Positions 16,008 through 27,600 of a DNA stretch of 64,000 nucleotides are shown in pieces; within the stretch, counting starts at the first letter, position 1, and each line of letters begins with the position of its first letter. A program made the translations under genes and the position numbers. This stretch comes from Mycobacterium spongiae (GTDB lineage: Bacteria > Actinomycetota > Actinomycetes > Mycobacteriales > Mycobacteriaceae). The stretch is taken from the NCBI RefSeq assembly GCF_018278905.1, contig NZ_CP046600.1:3162001-3226000 (forward strand). The letters run 5' to 3'. The notes beneath the pieces are model-generated. The model was given only the letters and a program-made list of their open reading frames with translations. It did not search any database and was not told where the DNA came from.

Positions 16008-18671
16008 TCAGTGACTGTGATCGCTCGCGCCAAGCCGTGGCGAATCGTCGTTACGAAGTTCGAGCACCTGAATCACCCCGGTAGTCCCGTCAACCTCCAC
16101 CAGAGATCCCTGCCGCAGAAACCGGGTAGCTCCTTGGACGTCCACCACACACGGGAATCCGAACTCCCGGGCAACCACGGCGGCATGGGACATCGGCCCA
16201 CCGAGCTCGGTCACGACGGCGGCTGCGTAGCAGAAGGCGGCGGTATAGCCGACATCGGTGACCTCGGCGACCAGGATCTCGCCGGGCTGCAAGTCATCGA
16301 TGGTCTCGGGACGCACGATCCGCACCCGGCCACGGACGCGTGCACCGCACACGCCGACGCCGCGCAGGGTGTCCCCGGCGGCCAGCGCCGCCGACGACGC
16401 GGTGGACGGCTCCCACCTCCCGCTGAATACCGCAGGCGGAACGACAGCCGCCAACCGGAGCTGTTCGGCTCGGCGCCGAGCCACCAGCACCGAAACGTCG
16501 GCCGGCAGTGCATCAAGCTCGTCGACCAAGAGATAGAACACGTCATCGGGGCGATCGAAGACTCCGGACTCGGTCAGCCGGCGCCCGTACTCCCGCAGCA
16601 ATCGACGCAGCACCCAGATGGCGCGCACCATCTTGTCGCGGCGCACCTCACGGTCGCGGAGCTGGCGCTTCGCCAGCCGTGCAACGGGCTTGGCCCGCAA
16701 CGGAATCACGGGCGGCTGCGGTTCGGGCGTAGGAGGGGCGCTCAGCGTCTTGGCAACCATCCGAACCAGTAGCTCGGGGGCGTCGGCATAGCTGGTCGAT
16801 GCCATCTCTACCTCCGCCGGACCACGGTGCCCGATCAGGTTCAGCTCGGCCAGTACCGCGGAATGAAACTCCGGTGCCTCGACAGCAAGCTTGTCGAGGT
16901 GCTCCCCGGGCTCCGCCAGCAGACGAATCACCGCGGGGTCGCGCCGTGCGGCGGCGACCAGCCGCTGGATCGCCTCGACCGATCGCGCGCTCACTAGCTC
17001 CGGTCCAGCCGCCGGCGCGGTGTCCCGCCCGCACAATCCACGCAACAACACGTTGAACGCGGCGCACAGCATGAATGACGCCGACGCCAGTACCCAGCCG
17101 TGCACGACATGATCGCGCGCCAGCAGAATCAGACTGAGGAGCCGACGATCGCTCAAGTGCGTGGCATCGTCGCCCGCAAGATGTTCCAAGCGATCAACAT
17201 CGGCAATGAAGTCACCGGTGTCGCGGCCCAAGCCGGCGCTGCCGCCCACGAGGTTGACTCCGTTGATCCCGATGTTGCGAAGGATGCGCAGCGGCCTCGT
17301 GAAACGTCCGGACACGGGCGGGGGACGCTGGTCACCGAAGATCGGCAAGGAACCCATACTGGGGCCGAAGAATCCGCTGTTGCTGACTATCGTCGACGGT
17401 TTGGCGAACGGAACCGTCTCGGCCATGAAGTGCGCGGCCGTAACGGCCCCATACAAGCGGTGCCCGAACACGGCGACGGTTCGCAGCGCAATCTCGCGCT
17501 GAATCAACCCGCCCGGTCGTAGCCGGTCGGCGATGATCACCCCGCCCGCACGCAGCCCGCGCACCGTCACCGACGCTGACGACGGCGAAAACGGTCCCGG
17601 CAACGCCTCCGACAAATTGGTGGCGAGAAATGTCGGAAAGCGAGCGTCGATCGGGGTGTCGAACTCGCCGTTGGCATCCGGTGGACCGGCCAGGCTGGGA
17701 ATCACTCCGTCCGGGGCCGGGGTATCGACGGCGGGAATGTCCGCAACATTGGCCAGCCGCCAGGGCAGCAACGTCAAGCGCTTACCGACAGCGACGCGGC
17801 CCCGCACCGCCAGGGCGAAGTCGTCAAGACACTCGTCGGCATTCCAGGCGGGGATGAATCCCCACTCGCTTCGCAGCCGCGAGGTATCCATCATTGGCGC
17901 GCTCGACAACACCTGCAGTTCGACCCCTAGCCGTCGGGCGATCAACCCCCGGCGCATCGGCACAACCGGTCGCCCTAGTGCTGCGGCAACTTCACGCAAA
18001 GTCAGCTCGCCCGGAGCTGCGAGATTGACCGGGCCGCCGATGCCGGTGTCATGGATCGCCCGGGTGAATACCCGAAGGGCGTCGTCGCTATGGACCACCT
18101 GCAAAGGGCGATCGGCAGACCCACCGATACTCGGAAACGCGGGGGAAGCCAGAACTCTGCGCACCCAGTTGTCGACGCCGCGGCCGATCACGAGCGCGCA
18201 ACGGATCGCGACCCATTCGACCCCAGATGCGGCGAGCATTTCCTCAACGCGGGCACTGTGGCGGCCGTGCCCGGACGTCGCAGTCATCTCGTCGCGCTCG
18301 GTCACCGGTGGTCCGCCGGCCGGCTGGTGCCCGTAACGGTGTGGTGATGAGGCGAACACGATGCGCCGGCACCCGGTTGCTGCCATCGCCTCGAGGACGT
18401 TCGCGGTGCCGCCGACGTTGACCTCGTCGAGGGTGTGGTCGTCAGCGCCTGGGTTTGTGGCCCAAGCGAAGTGCGCGACAACATCGGCGCCGGTGACCGC
18501 ACGGCGAACGGCGGCGACATCGCGGATGTCGCCCGTGACGAAATCAGCTGCACTCAGCCAGCTTTCAGGCCGGTGTTGGGCCAGGCCGACCACGTCGTGG
18601 CCCTGGCTGAGCAACCTGCTGACGATGCCGCGACCGAGCATTCCGCTGGCTCCGGTGACAGCGATCTTCAC
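16008..18671 (-). CDS. Rv2047c homologue: NAD-dependent epimerase domain fused to a PEP-utilising mobile (phosphohistidine) domain
   Basis: An 887-residue protein. The N-terminal part (about 1-300) is an extended SDR: MKIAVTGASGMLGRGIVSRL with GxxGxxG, and a later ATGCRRIVFASS-like strand. The middle (about 370-720) is a helical region of unknown function. The C-terminal part (about 770-880) is a PEP-utiliser swivelling domain with the phosphohistidine signature GGPMSHAAVVAREFGFPCVV followed by LVEVDGTTGVIQVL. The gene lies 24 bases downstream of pks12 on the same strand and is very likely in its operon, as in H37Rv. A role in mycoketide processing or modification is an inference from context; no reaction is established. 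Confidence 0.9.
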   Translation of the reverse strand: MKIAVTGASGMLGRGIVSRLLSQGHDVVGLAQHRPESWLSAADFVTGDIRDVAAVRRAVTGADVVAHFAWATNPGADDHTLDEVNVGGTANVLEAMAATGCRRIVFASSPHRYGHQPAGGPPVTERDEMTATSGHGRHSARVEEMLAASGVEWVAIRCALVIGRGVDNWVRRVLASPAFPSIGGSADRPLQVVHSDDALRVFTRAIHDTGIGGPVNLAAPGELTLREVAAALGRPVVPMRRGLIARRLGVELQVLSSAPMMDTSRLRSEWGFIPAWNADECLDDFALAVRGRVAVGKRLTLLPWRLANVADIPAVDTPAPDGVIPSLAGPPDANGEFDTPIDARFPTFLATNLSEALPGPFSPSSASVTVRGLRAGGVIIADRLRPGGLIQREIALRTVAVFGHRLYGAVTAAHFMAETVPFAKPSTIVSNSGFFGPSMGSLPIFGDQRPPPVSGRFTRPLRILRNIGINGVNLVGGSAGLGRDTGDFIADVDRLEHLAGDDATHLSDRRLLSLILLARDHVVHGWVLASASFMLCAAFNVLLRGLCGRDTAPAAGPELVSARSVEAIQRLVAAARRDPAVIRLLAEPGEHLDKLAVEAPEFHSAVLAELNLIGHRGPAEVEMASTSYADAPELLVRMVAKTLSAPPTPEPQPPVIPLRAKPVARLAKRQLRDREVRRDKMVRAIWVLRRLLREYGRRLTESGVFDRPDDVFYLLVDELDALPADVSVLVARRRAEQLRLAAVVPPAVFSGRWEPSTASSAALAAGDTLRGVGVCGARVRGRVRIVRPETIDDLQPGEILVAEVTDVGYTAAFCYAAAVVTELGGPMSHAAVVAREFGFPCVVDVQGATRFLRQGSLVEVDGTTGVIQVLELRNDDSPRLGASDHSH

Positions 18672-18695
18672 GAAGGACCCTCGGACCGCGTGCGG

Positions 18696-21600
18696 TTACT
18701 CATCGTTGTTCGTCAAGGCAGCGTTGACCAAGTCGTCCAGATCCATTCCCGCGATAGCGTCTTCGGTGGTCTCGTTCGATGTTGCCGATTCGCCCGTGCC
18801 CTCGGCGCCATTGGCCAGGGTGAGCAACAGATCCAACACTCCCGCTTGCCGAAGACGCTTTACCGGTATCGACGCCACGACGCGCTGGATTTCCGCCTCG
18901 CCCGGAGCGGCCGCCGGCGTGTCGTCCTGAGTGGTCCCCACGAGTTCTCGGCACATGTAACCGGCCAGCGCAGCGGAGTTCGGGTAGTCGAAGATGAGGG
19001 TGGGCGAAAGTGATAGTCCGGTAGCGGCTTTCAGTCGGTTACGCATTTCGACGGCGGTCAGCGAATCAAAGCCCAACTCCTGAAACGCCTTGTCGGGGTC
19101 GATGGCCTCCGGGGTGGTGTTGCCCAGCACGGTCGCGATGTGCGAGCGCACCAAGTCCAGCACGACGCCATGCTGCTCGTCCTCGGAAAGCCCTTCGAGA
19201 CGCTGCAGCAGCGCCGATTTCGACTTTTCAGCGGCTAGGGAATCGGCGACTTGGCGCCGGGTGCGCGCGTTGATCAGCTCAACGAACATCGGCGGCAACG
19301 TGCCCCCGTCGAATTTGGCCCGTAGAGCATTCAGGTCAATGCGGGCGGGCAGCATGAACGGGTCGTCGACAATCAGCGCGGTGTCGAACAACTCCAAGGC
19401 CTCATCCGAGGACATCGCCACGACACCGTCGCGACCGAACCGTGCCCGATGCGCGGCCGCTAGTGCGCCCGTCATCGCGCTGGCCTGATCCCAGAGGCCC
19501 CAACCTAGCGAGATCGCCGGCAACCCGTGCGCACGCCGATGCGCCGCCAGCCCATCCAAAAACGAGTTGGCCGCAGCATAATTCGCCTGACCCGAAGCCC
19601 CCACCAACCCGGCCATCGACGAAAACATCACAAAAGCCGACACATCCAGATCCGCAGTCAGCTCATGCAAATTCCACGCCGCATCCACCTTGGCCCGCAA
19701 CACCGCATCCACCCGCTCCGGCGTCAACGACGTCACCACCGCATCATCAAGCACCCCCGCGGCATGAATCACCCCCGACAACGGCTGCTGCACACCAATA
19801 TCCGCAATCACCTTCGCCAACGCGCCCCTATCAGCCGCATCACACGCCACCACCTGCACCTCGGCACCAGCAGCGGTCAACTCCGCCACCAACTCCTGCG
19901 CACCGGGCGCCTCCACCCCGCGCCGACTCACCAACACCAGATGACGCACCCCATGACTGCCCACCACATGACGCGCCAACGCCGAACCAGCCATCCCGGT
20001 CCCGCCGGTGATCAACACCGTGCCCGCCGCCCACACATCGGGCATCATCATCACGACCTTGCCGACATGGCGCGCCTGACTCAAATACCGCAACGCCGCC
20101 GGCGCCCGCCGCACATCAAACGTCGTCACCGGCAAGGGGCGCAACAACTTTCCGCCGAACATCGCGGCCAACTCGGCCAGAATCTGCTGAATACGTTCTG
20201 GTCCCGCCTCGAAGAGGTCGAAGGCTCGGTAGCGGACTTGCGCGTGCTCTTCGGCGACCTCGCCGGGGTCTCGGATGTCGGTCTTGCCCATCTCCAAGAA
20301 CACCCCGCCCGGCGCGACCAGCCGCAGCGAGGCGTCGACGAAATCACCCGACAGCGAGTCCAACACCACATCCACGCCACGGCCACCAGTGACCGCCCGG
20401 AACTTGTCCTCGAAATCCAAGCTACGGGAATCGCCGATGTGATCATCGTCAAAACCCATGGCCCGCAACGTGCCCCACTTACCCCGGCTGGCGGTGGCGA
20501 ACACCTCCAACCCCCAATAACGGGCCAGCTGCACCGCCGCCATGCCCACCCCACCCGTGGCGGCATGCACCAGCACCCGCTGACCCGGCCGCACCTCAGC
20601 CAACTGCGACAACGCGTAATACGCGGTGGCAAAACCCACTGACGTCGTGGCGGCTGCGGCGGGCGACCATCCCGCTGGCACCGTGACCAGCAATCGCTCG
20701 TCGGTGATCGCGATCGTTCCGGTGCCTTCGGGGAACAGGCCCATCACCCGATCACCCACCGAGAAACGCCGCTCCCCCGCGGAACCTGCGCTGGCCGTTT
20801 CGATGACAACACCGGACGCCTCCACGCCCATGACGGCACCGGGGTCAGGGTAGAGACCCAGCGCAATCATGACGTCGCGGAAGTTGGCGGCAATCGCCGA
20901 TAATGCAACCCGAACTTGCCCTGGCCCCAGTGGCGCGTCAGCGTCGGGAATGGTCTCGAGCCTCAAGTTCTCAAACGTGCCGGGGCTGCTCATGCCCAAC
21001 CGCCACGGACCGTCGCCCGGCGGTGCCAAGAGGCCCGCAACCGAGCGGCTGCCGTGAACGCGCGCGGTGTACACCTGCCCGCCCCGCCACAACACCTGGG
21101 GCTCGCCGGCGGCCAGGACCGCCGCTACGGCCGCATCATCAAGAGCCGCATCGGAATCGACCAGCACGATCCTGTCGGGATGCTCGTTCTGCGCCGACCG
21201 GACCAACCCCCACACCGCCGCGCCGGCCAGATCAGTGACGTCCTCCCCGGGCAGCGCGACCGCGCCCCGGGTCGCCACGACCAACACCCCTGCCTTGTCG
21301 CCGCCGAGCCACGACTGCAGGACCTCCAGCACTGAGCGCGTGGCCGCATAGACCCCGGTCAGCAGGTCACCGGGCACCAGGTCACCGGGCGCGGATTCGA
21401 ACAAGACAGTCGAGGCAGCGGCCTCATTGGCATCATTGACGTCCACCTCGGCCGTCCCCCAACCGTGCACAGGCACCGGATCCACGTCTGCGGCCGGCTG
21501 CGCTGACCAGGCGACCTCGAAAAGCCGGTCTGGACCCGCGCCGGACACCGCCGCTCGCAACTGCTGATCGGTCACCGGCCGTGCGAGCATCGATGCAATC

Positions 21601-24600
21601 GACAGCACCGGTAGCCCCAGACCGTCGGCCAGCTCGACCGACACGGCCGACGGACCCGCTGGGGCGATCCGTGCCCGTACCGCCGACGCCCCGGCGGCGT
21701 GCAACGACACGCCCTGCCAGGAAAACGGAACCAGCACCGAGCCTTCGGCCACGTCGACGCCGCCCATGGTGTCAGGGCCATCTACGGCCAAGATCACCGC
21801 GTGCAAGGCCGCATCCAGCAGGACCGGATGAACCCCGAAGCCGTCGACCGATACGCCCGCGTCTGCCGGCAGCGCTACCTCGGCGAACAGCTCATCACCG
21901 CGGCGCCACATCGCGTTCAGGCCCCGAAACGCCGGCCCGTAACCGTATCCGCGCTCGGCCAACTGGTCATACCCGTCGGCGACCGGCACCGCTACCGCAC
22001 CGACGGGCGGCCAGACCGACAAGTCCGTGGCCGACTCAGCCGGCCCTGTGCGCAGCGCTCCCTCAGCGTGCAGCACCCAACCGGAGCCGGCCTCGCTTCG
22101 CGAATACACCGACACCGCGCGGGCGCCCGATTCGTCGGGGGCGCTGACGACAACCTGCACCCCGACCGAGCCCTCCGCCGGCAACACCAACGGTGCTGCC
22201 AACGTCAATTCATCGACCACGGGGCAACCGACTTCGTCGCCAGCACGAATGGCCAACTCGACGAAGCCAGCGCCCGGGAAGATCACCACGCCGCCCACGG
22301 CGTGATCGGTCAACCACCGCTGCACACTCGGCACCAACCGACCCGTCAGCACCACCCCGCCCGTGGCCGGTAGCTCCACCACCGCGCCCAGCAACGCGTG
22401 CTCGCTGGCTCGAAGGCCCAACCCGGCGGCATCGGCCGTAACACCATCACCGGACAGCCAGAACCGCCGACGCTGGAAGGCATACGTGGGCAGGTCGACA
22501 AAGCTCGCATGCCCGACCACCGCACGCCAATCCACGTTCGCACCCGCAACGAAGGCCTGCGCTACTCCGTTCACCAGGGCTGCGGGCTGCGGACGGTCCT
22601 GACGCAGCAGAGATATCGTGACGACGTCGCCGTCCGGGATCGTCTCGTCGATTGATCCAGTCAGACCGCTACTGGGCCCAACCTCAATGAAGCGGGTTGC
22701 ACCGGCCGACTCCGCCGCAACGATGCTGTCGGCAAACCGCACGGGCTCTCGGACGTGGCGCTTCCAGTAGGCCGCGGAGCCGAAATCGTCCTCAGCCAGC
22801 TGCCCGGTCACGTTGGAGATGATTCCGATGGTCGGCGCACCGAAGGCGAGTCCCGAAGCGACCGCCGCGAAGTCCTCGATCATCGGATCCATCAGCGGGG
22901 AATGGAATGCGTGCGAGACAGCCAGTTGATGGACGCGACGTCCTTGGGCGCGGAGCTGATCTGCGATGGTGGTCACCGCGTGCTCGGCACCCGAAATCAC
23001 CACCGCGCCAGGAGCGTTGACCGCCGCCACATCGACGTCGGCGACTAGCAAGGGCCGGATTTCGGCTTCGGTGGCCTGCAGTGCGATCATCGCCCCGCCC
23101 GCCGGCAGGGCCTGCATGAATCGGCCGCGGGCGGCCACCAGGACTGCAGCGTCTTCCAGCGACAGGACTCCGGCAACGTGTGCCGCCGACAATTCGCCTA
23201 CCGAGTGCCCCATCACGAAATCGGGTCGCACTCCCCAGGATTCCAACAAGCGGAACAGCGCCACCTCCACGGCGAACAGCGCCGGCTGAGCGAATTCGGT
23301 GGTGTTCAAGAGATTTTCATCATGGCCCCACATGACGTCGCGCAGCGGACGCAGCAGATGGCGGTCCAACTCGCCCACGACCGTGTCGAAGGCCTCGGCG
23401 AATGCTGGGTATCCGGTGTGTAATTCGATCCCCATGCCGAGCCATTGGGAACCTTGACCGGGAAAGACGAATACCGTCTTACCGGCAGGCCCAGCAACGC
23501 CCCGGACCGTTGCCGAACCCAGATCGTCATCGGCCAACCCCACCAGCCCGGCAAGCAACTGCTCCCGATCGCCACCAACCACCACCGCCCGATGCTCAAA
23601 CACCGAACGCCCCGCCAACGACCACCCCACATCAGAAACCGCAAGCTGCCCACGCTCACCCACAAACTCAGCCAACCGCGAAGCTTGAGCCACCAAACCC
23701 AACGCCGACTTCGCCGAAACCACCCACGGCACCACCGGCGCCACCGACGCAACCGCCTCGGCCACCCCCACCGGCGGAGCCTCCTCAACAATCACATGCG
23801 CATTGGTGCCACTAATCCCAAACGACGACACCCCCGCCCGCCGCAACCGACCGGGCACCCGACCCCGCACCGGCCACTGCCGCGCCTCGGTCAACAACTC
23901 CACCGAACCGGCCGCCCAATCCACATGCGGACTGGGCACATCCACATGCAACGTCGCCGGCAACACCTCATGGCGCAACGCCAACACCATCTTCATCACC
24001 CCCGCCACCCCCGCAGCGGCCTGGGTATGACCCATATTCGACTTGATCGAACCCAACCACAAAGGCTCTCCGGGCTCCGCCCGATCTTGCCCGTAGGTCG
24101 CCAACAACGCCTGCGCCTCAATCGGATCGCCCAACGTAGTCCCGGTCCCGTGACCTTCGACCACATCCACATCACCGGCCGTCAACCCCGCATTGGCCAA
24201 CGCCGCCCGCACCACCCGCTGCTGAGACGGACCATTGGGCGCGGTCAACCCATTCGAGGCACCGTCTTGATTGACCGCCGTACCACGCACCACCGCCAAC
24301 ACCGGATGACCCAACCGCTGCGCATCCGAAAGCCGCTCCAGCACCACCATTCCGCCACCCTCGGAGAATCCAGTGCCGTCGGCGACCCCGGCGAACGCCT
24401 TGCACCGGCCGTCGGGCGACAGCCCGCGGTGCCGGCTGAACTCCACAAAGATATCCGGGGTGGCGTTGACGGTGACACCGCCGGCCAGGGCCAGATCGCA
24501 CTCGCCCGAGCGCAGCGACTGCACCGCCATGTGCACGGTCACCAACGACGACGAACACGCGGTATCCACCGACACCGCCGGGCCCTCCAAACCCAGCACA

Positions 24601-27600
24601 TAGGCCACCCGGCCCGAAGCCACACTCGATAGCTGGCCGGTCAACCGGAAGCCTTCCACCGGCTCGGCGGCGAGCATGCCGTAGGCCTGCGTCATGATGC
24701 CGGCGAACACCCCGGTGGCACTGCCGCGCAACCCGGTCGGGTCAATCCCGACCCGCTCCAACGCCTCCCACGACAGTTCCAGGAACATCCGTTGTTGGGG
24801 ATCCATGGCCAGTGCCTCAGACGGGCCCACCCCGAAGAATGCCGGGTCGAAGTCCGCGACATCGTCGACGAAGCCGCCGGTGCGCGTGTAGCACGCACCG
24901 GGCACGTCAGGGTCGGGGTTGAACAACGCGGCGAGGTCCCAGCCGCGATCGCCCGGGAATTCGGTTAGCACATCGCGGCCGTGCACCACCATGTCCCAAA
25001 GGTCTTCTGGGGAATTCACGCCACCCGGATAGCGGCACGCCATCCCGACGATCGCGATCGGATCGTCGCCTGTGGCCCGCACTGCCGGCACGTGCTTGAT
25101 TTCCTCTGGGATACCCGCAAGTTCGCTACGAATGTATTTGGCGAGACCATTGGGCGTTGGATAGTCGAAGATGAGGGTGGGTGAAAGCGTCAGTCCGGTA
25201 GCGGCTTTCAGTCGATTACGCATTTCGACGGCGGTCAGCGAATCAAAGCCCAAATCCTGAAACGCCTTGTCGGGGTCGATGGCCTCCGGGGTGGTGTTGC
25301 CCAGCACCGTCGCGATGTGCGAGCGCACCAAGTCCAGCAGGACCGTGTGCTGCTCTTGCTCCGGTAGGCCATGTATGCGTTGTGCGAGAGCAGATTTCGA
25401 TTTTGCCGCCGCCAGCGAGTTCTCGACTTGACGCCGGGTCGGAGCGCTGATGAGTTCGGCGAACATCGGCGGCACGACCGCAGCGTTGGCTCGTAGGGCG
25501 TTGGTGTCGATGCGCGCCGGCAGGAGGAACGGCTTGTCGACAATCAGTGCGGTGTCGAACAACTCCAAGGCCTCATCCGAGGACATCGCGGCGACACCAA
25601 TGCGGCCGAGCCGTTCCCGGCCGGCGGCGTCGAGTCCGCCGGTCATCGCGCTGGCCTGATCCCAGAGGCCCCAACCCAGCGAGATCGCCGGCAACCCGTG
25701 CGCACGCCGATGCGCCGCCAGCCCATCCAAAAACGAGTTGGCCGCAGCATAATTCGCCTGACCCGAAGCCCCCACCAACCCGGCCATCGACGAAAACATC
25801 ACAAAAGCCGACACATCCAGATCCGCAGTCAGCTCATGCAAATTCCACGCCGCATCCACCTTGGCCCGCAACACCGCATCCACCCGCTCCGGCGTCAACG
25901 ACGTCACCACCGCATCATCAAGCACCCCCGCGGCATGAATCACCCCCGACAACGGCTGCTGCACACCAATATCCGCAATCACCTTCGCCAACGCGCCCCG
26001 ATCAGCCGCATCACACGCCACCACCTGCACCTGGGCACCAGCAGCGGTCAACTCCGCCACCAACTCCTGCGCACCGGGCGCCTCCACCCCGCGCCGACTC
26101 ACCAACACCAGATGACGCACCCCATGACTGCCCACCACATGACGCGCCAACGCCGAACCAGCCATCCCGGTCCCGCCGGTGATCAACACCGTGCCCGCCG
26201 CCCACACATCGGGCATCATCATCACGACCTTGCCGACATGGCGCGCCTGACTCAAATACCGCAACGCCGCCGGCGCCCGCCGCACATCAAACGTCGTCAC
26301 CGGCAACGGCCGCAATACGCCGGCGTCAATCAGCTCCGCCAGTTCGAGCATGAACTGGCGCATCCGTGGACGACCCGGCTCGAAGATGTCGAAGGCGCGG
26401 TAGCGGATATTCGGGTGCTGCTCGGCGACCGCTTCGGGATCGCGGATGTCGGTCTTGCCCATCTCCAAGAACACCCCACCGGGTGCGACCAGCCGCAGCG
26501 AGGCGTCGACGAAATCACCGGCCAGCGAGTCCAACACCACATCCACGCCACGGCCACCGGTGACCGCCCGGAACTTGTCCTCGAAATCCAAGCTACGGGA
26601 ATCGCCGATGTGATCATCGTCAAAACCCATGGCCCGCAACGTGCCCCACTTACCCCGGCTGGCGGTGGCGAACACCTCCAACCCCCAATAACGGGCCAGC
26701 TGCACCGCCGCCATGCCCACCCCACCCGTGGCGGCATGCACCAGTACCCGCTGACCGGGCTGCACCTCGGCCAACTTCGCCAACGCGTAATACGCGGTGG
26801 TGAAAACGGCCGATACACCGGCGGCTTCGGCATATGACCAGTCGTCGGGTTTCGGAAGCAGCAGCTGTGTGTCGGCGGCGACCAACGAGCCGCTGCTATC
26901 GGGCAGATATCCCATCACTGGATCGCCGACCGCGAATTCGGTAACACCGGGGCCGACTTCGACCACGACTCCGGCGCCTTCGCCGCCGATGATGGCGTCA
27001 TAGCTGATCATGCCCAGGGTGATCATCACGTCGCGGAAGTTGGCGCCGATAGCGGCCACCGCAACGCGAACCTGACCGGGCGCTAGTGGGGCGTCCGCGT
27101 TGGGAATGGGCTCCAACCGCAGATTCTCAAAGGTGCCAGCGGTGCTCAAACCCAACCGCCAGGGAACATCGCAGGGAGGCACCAACACCCCGTCGACCGC
27201 GCGGCTGCCTTGCACCCGCGCGGTATGCACCACCTCGCCGCGCACGACCACTTGGGGCTCGCCGGCTGCCAGGATCGCGGCTACCGCTGCGTCATCGACC
27301 GGCCGATCCAGGTCGGCCAGCACAATTCGGCCCGGGTGCTCGGTTTGCGCCGAACGCGCCAACCCCCACACCGCCGCCCCCGCCAAATCGGTGACGTCTT
27401 CTCCCTCGAGGCCCACAGCACCACGGGTTGCTACCACCAACACGCCCGAGTCACGTTCGGTCAACCAGGACTGCACCGCGGCCAACACTTTGAGTGTGCA
27501 GTCATAGGCCCCTGCCACGGGATCCCCTGCAGCCGGTGCGGATTCGAACACCTCATATGACGGCGCGACCTCGTCACCCTCGGCCTCGCGGTCCACCGGC

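Noticed and set aside
19527..24632. Long plus-strand open frames opposite pks12 (for example 19527-20642 and 23445-24632)
   Set aside because: They are antisense shadows of a GC-rich coding sequence: His/Arg/Pro-rich translations, no domains, and the same frames repeat opposite both modules.
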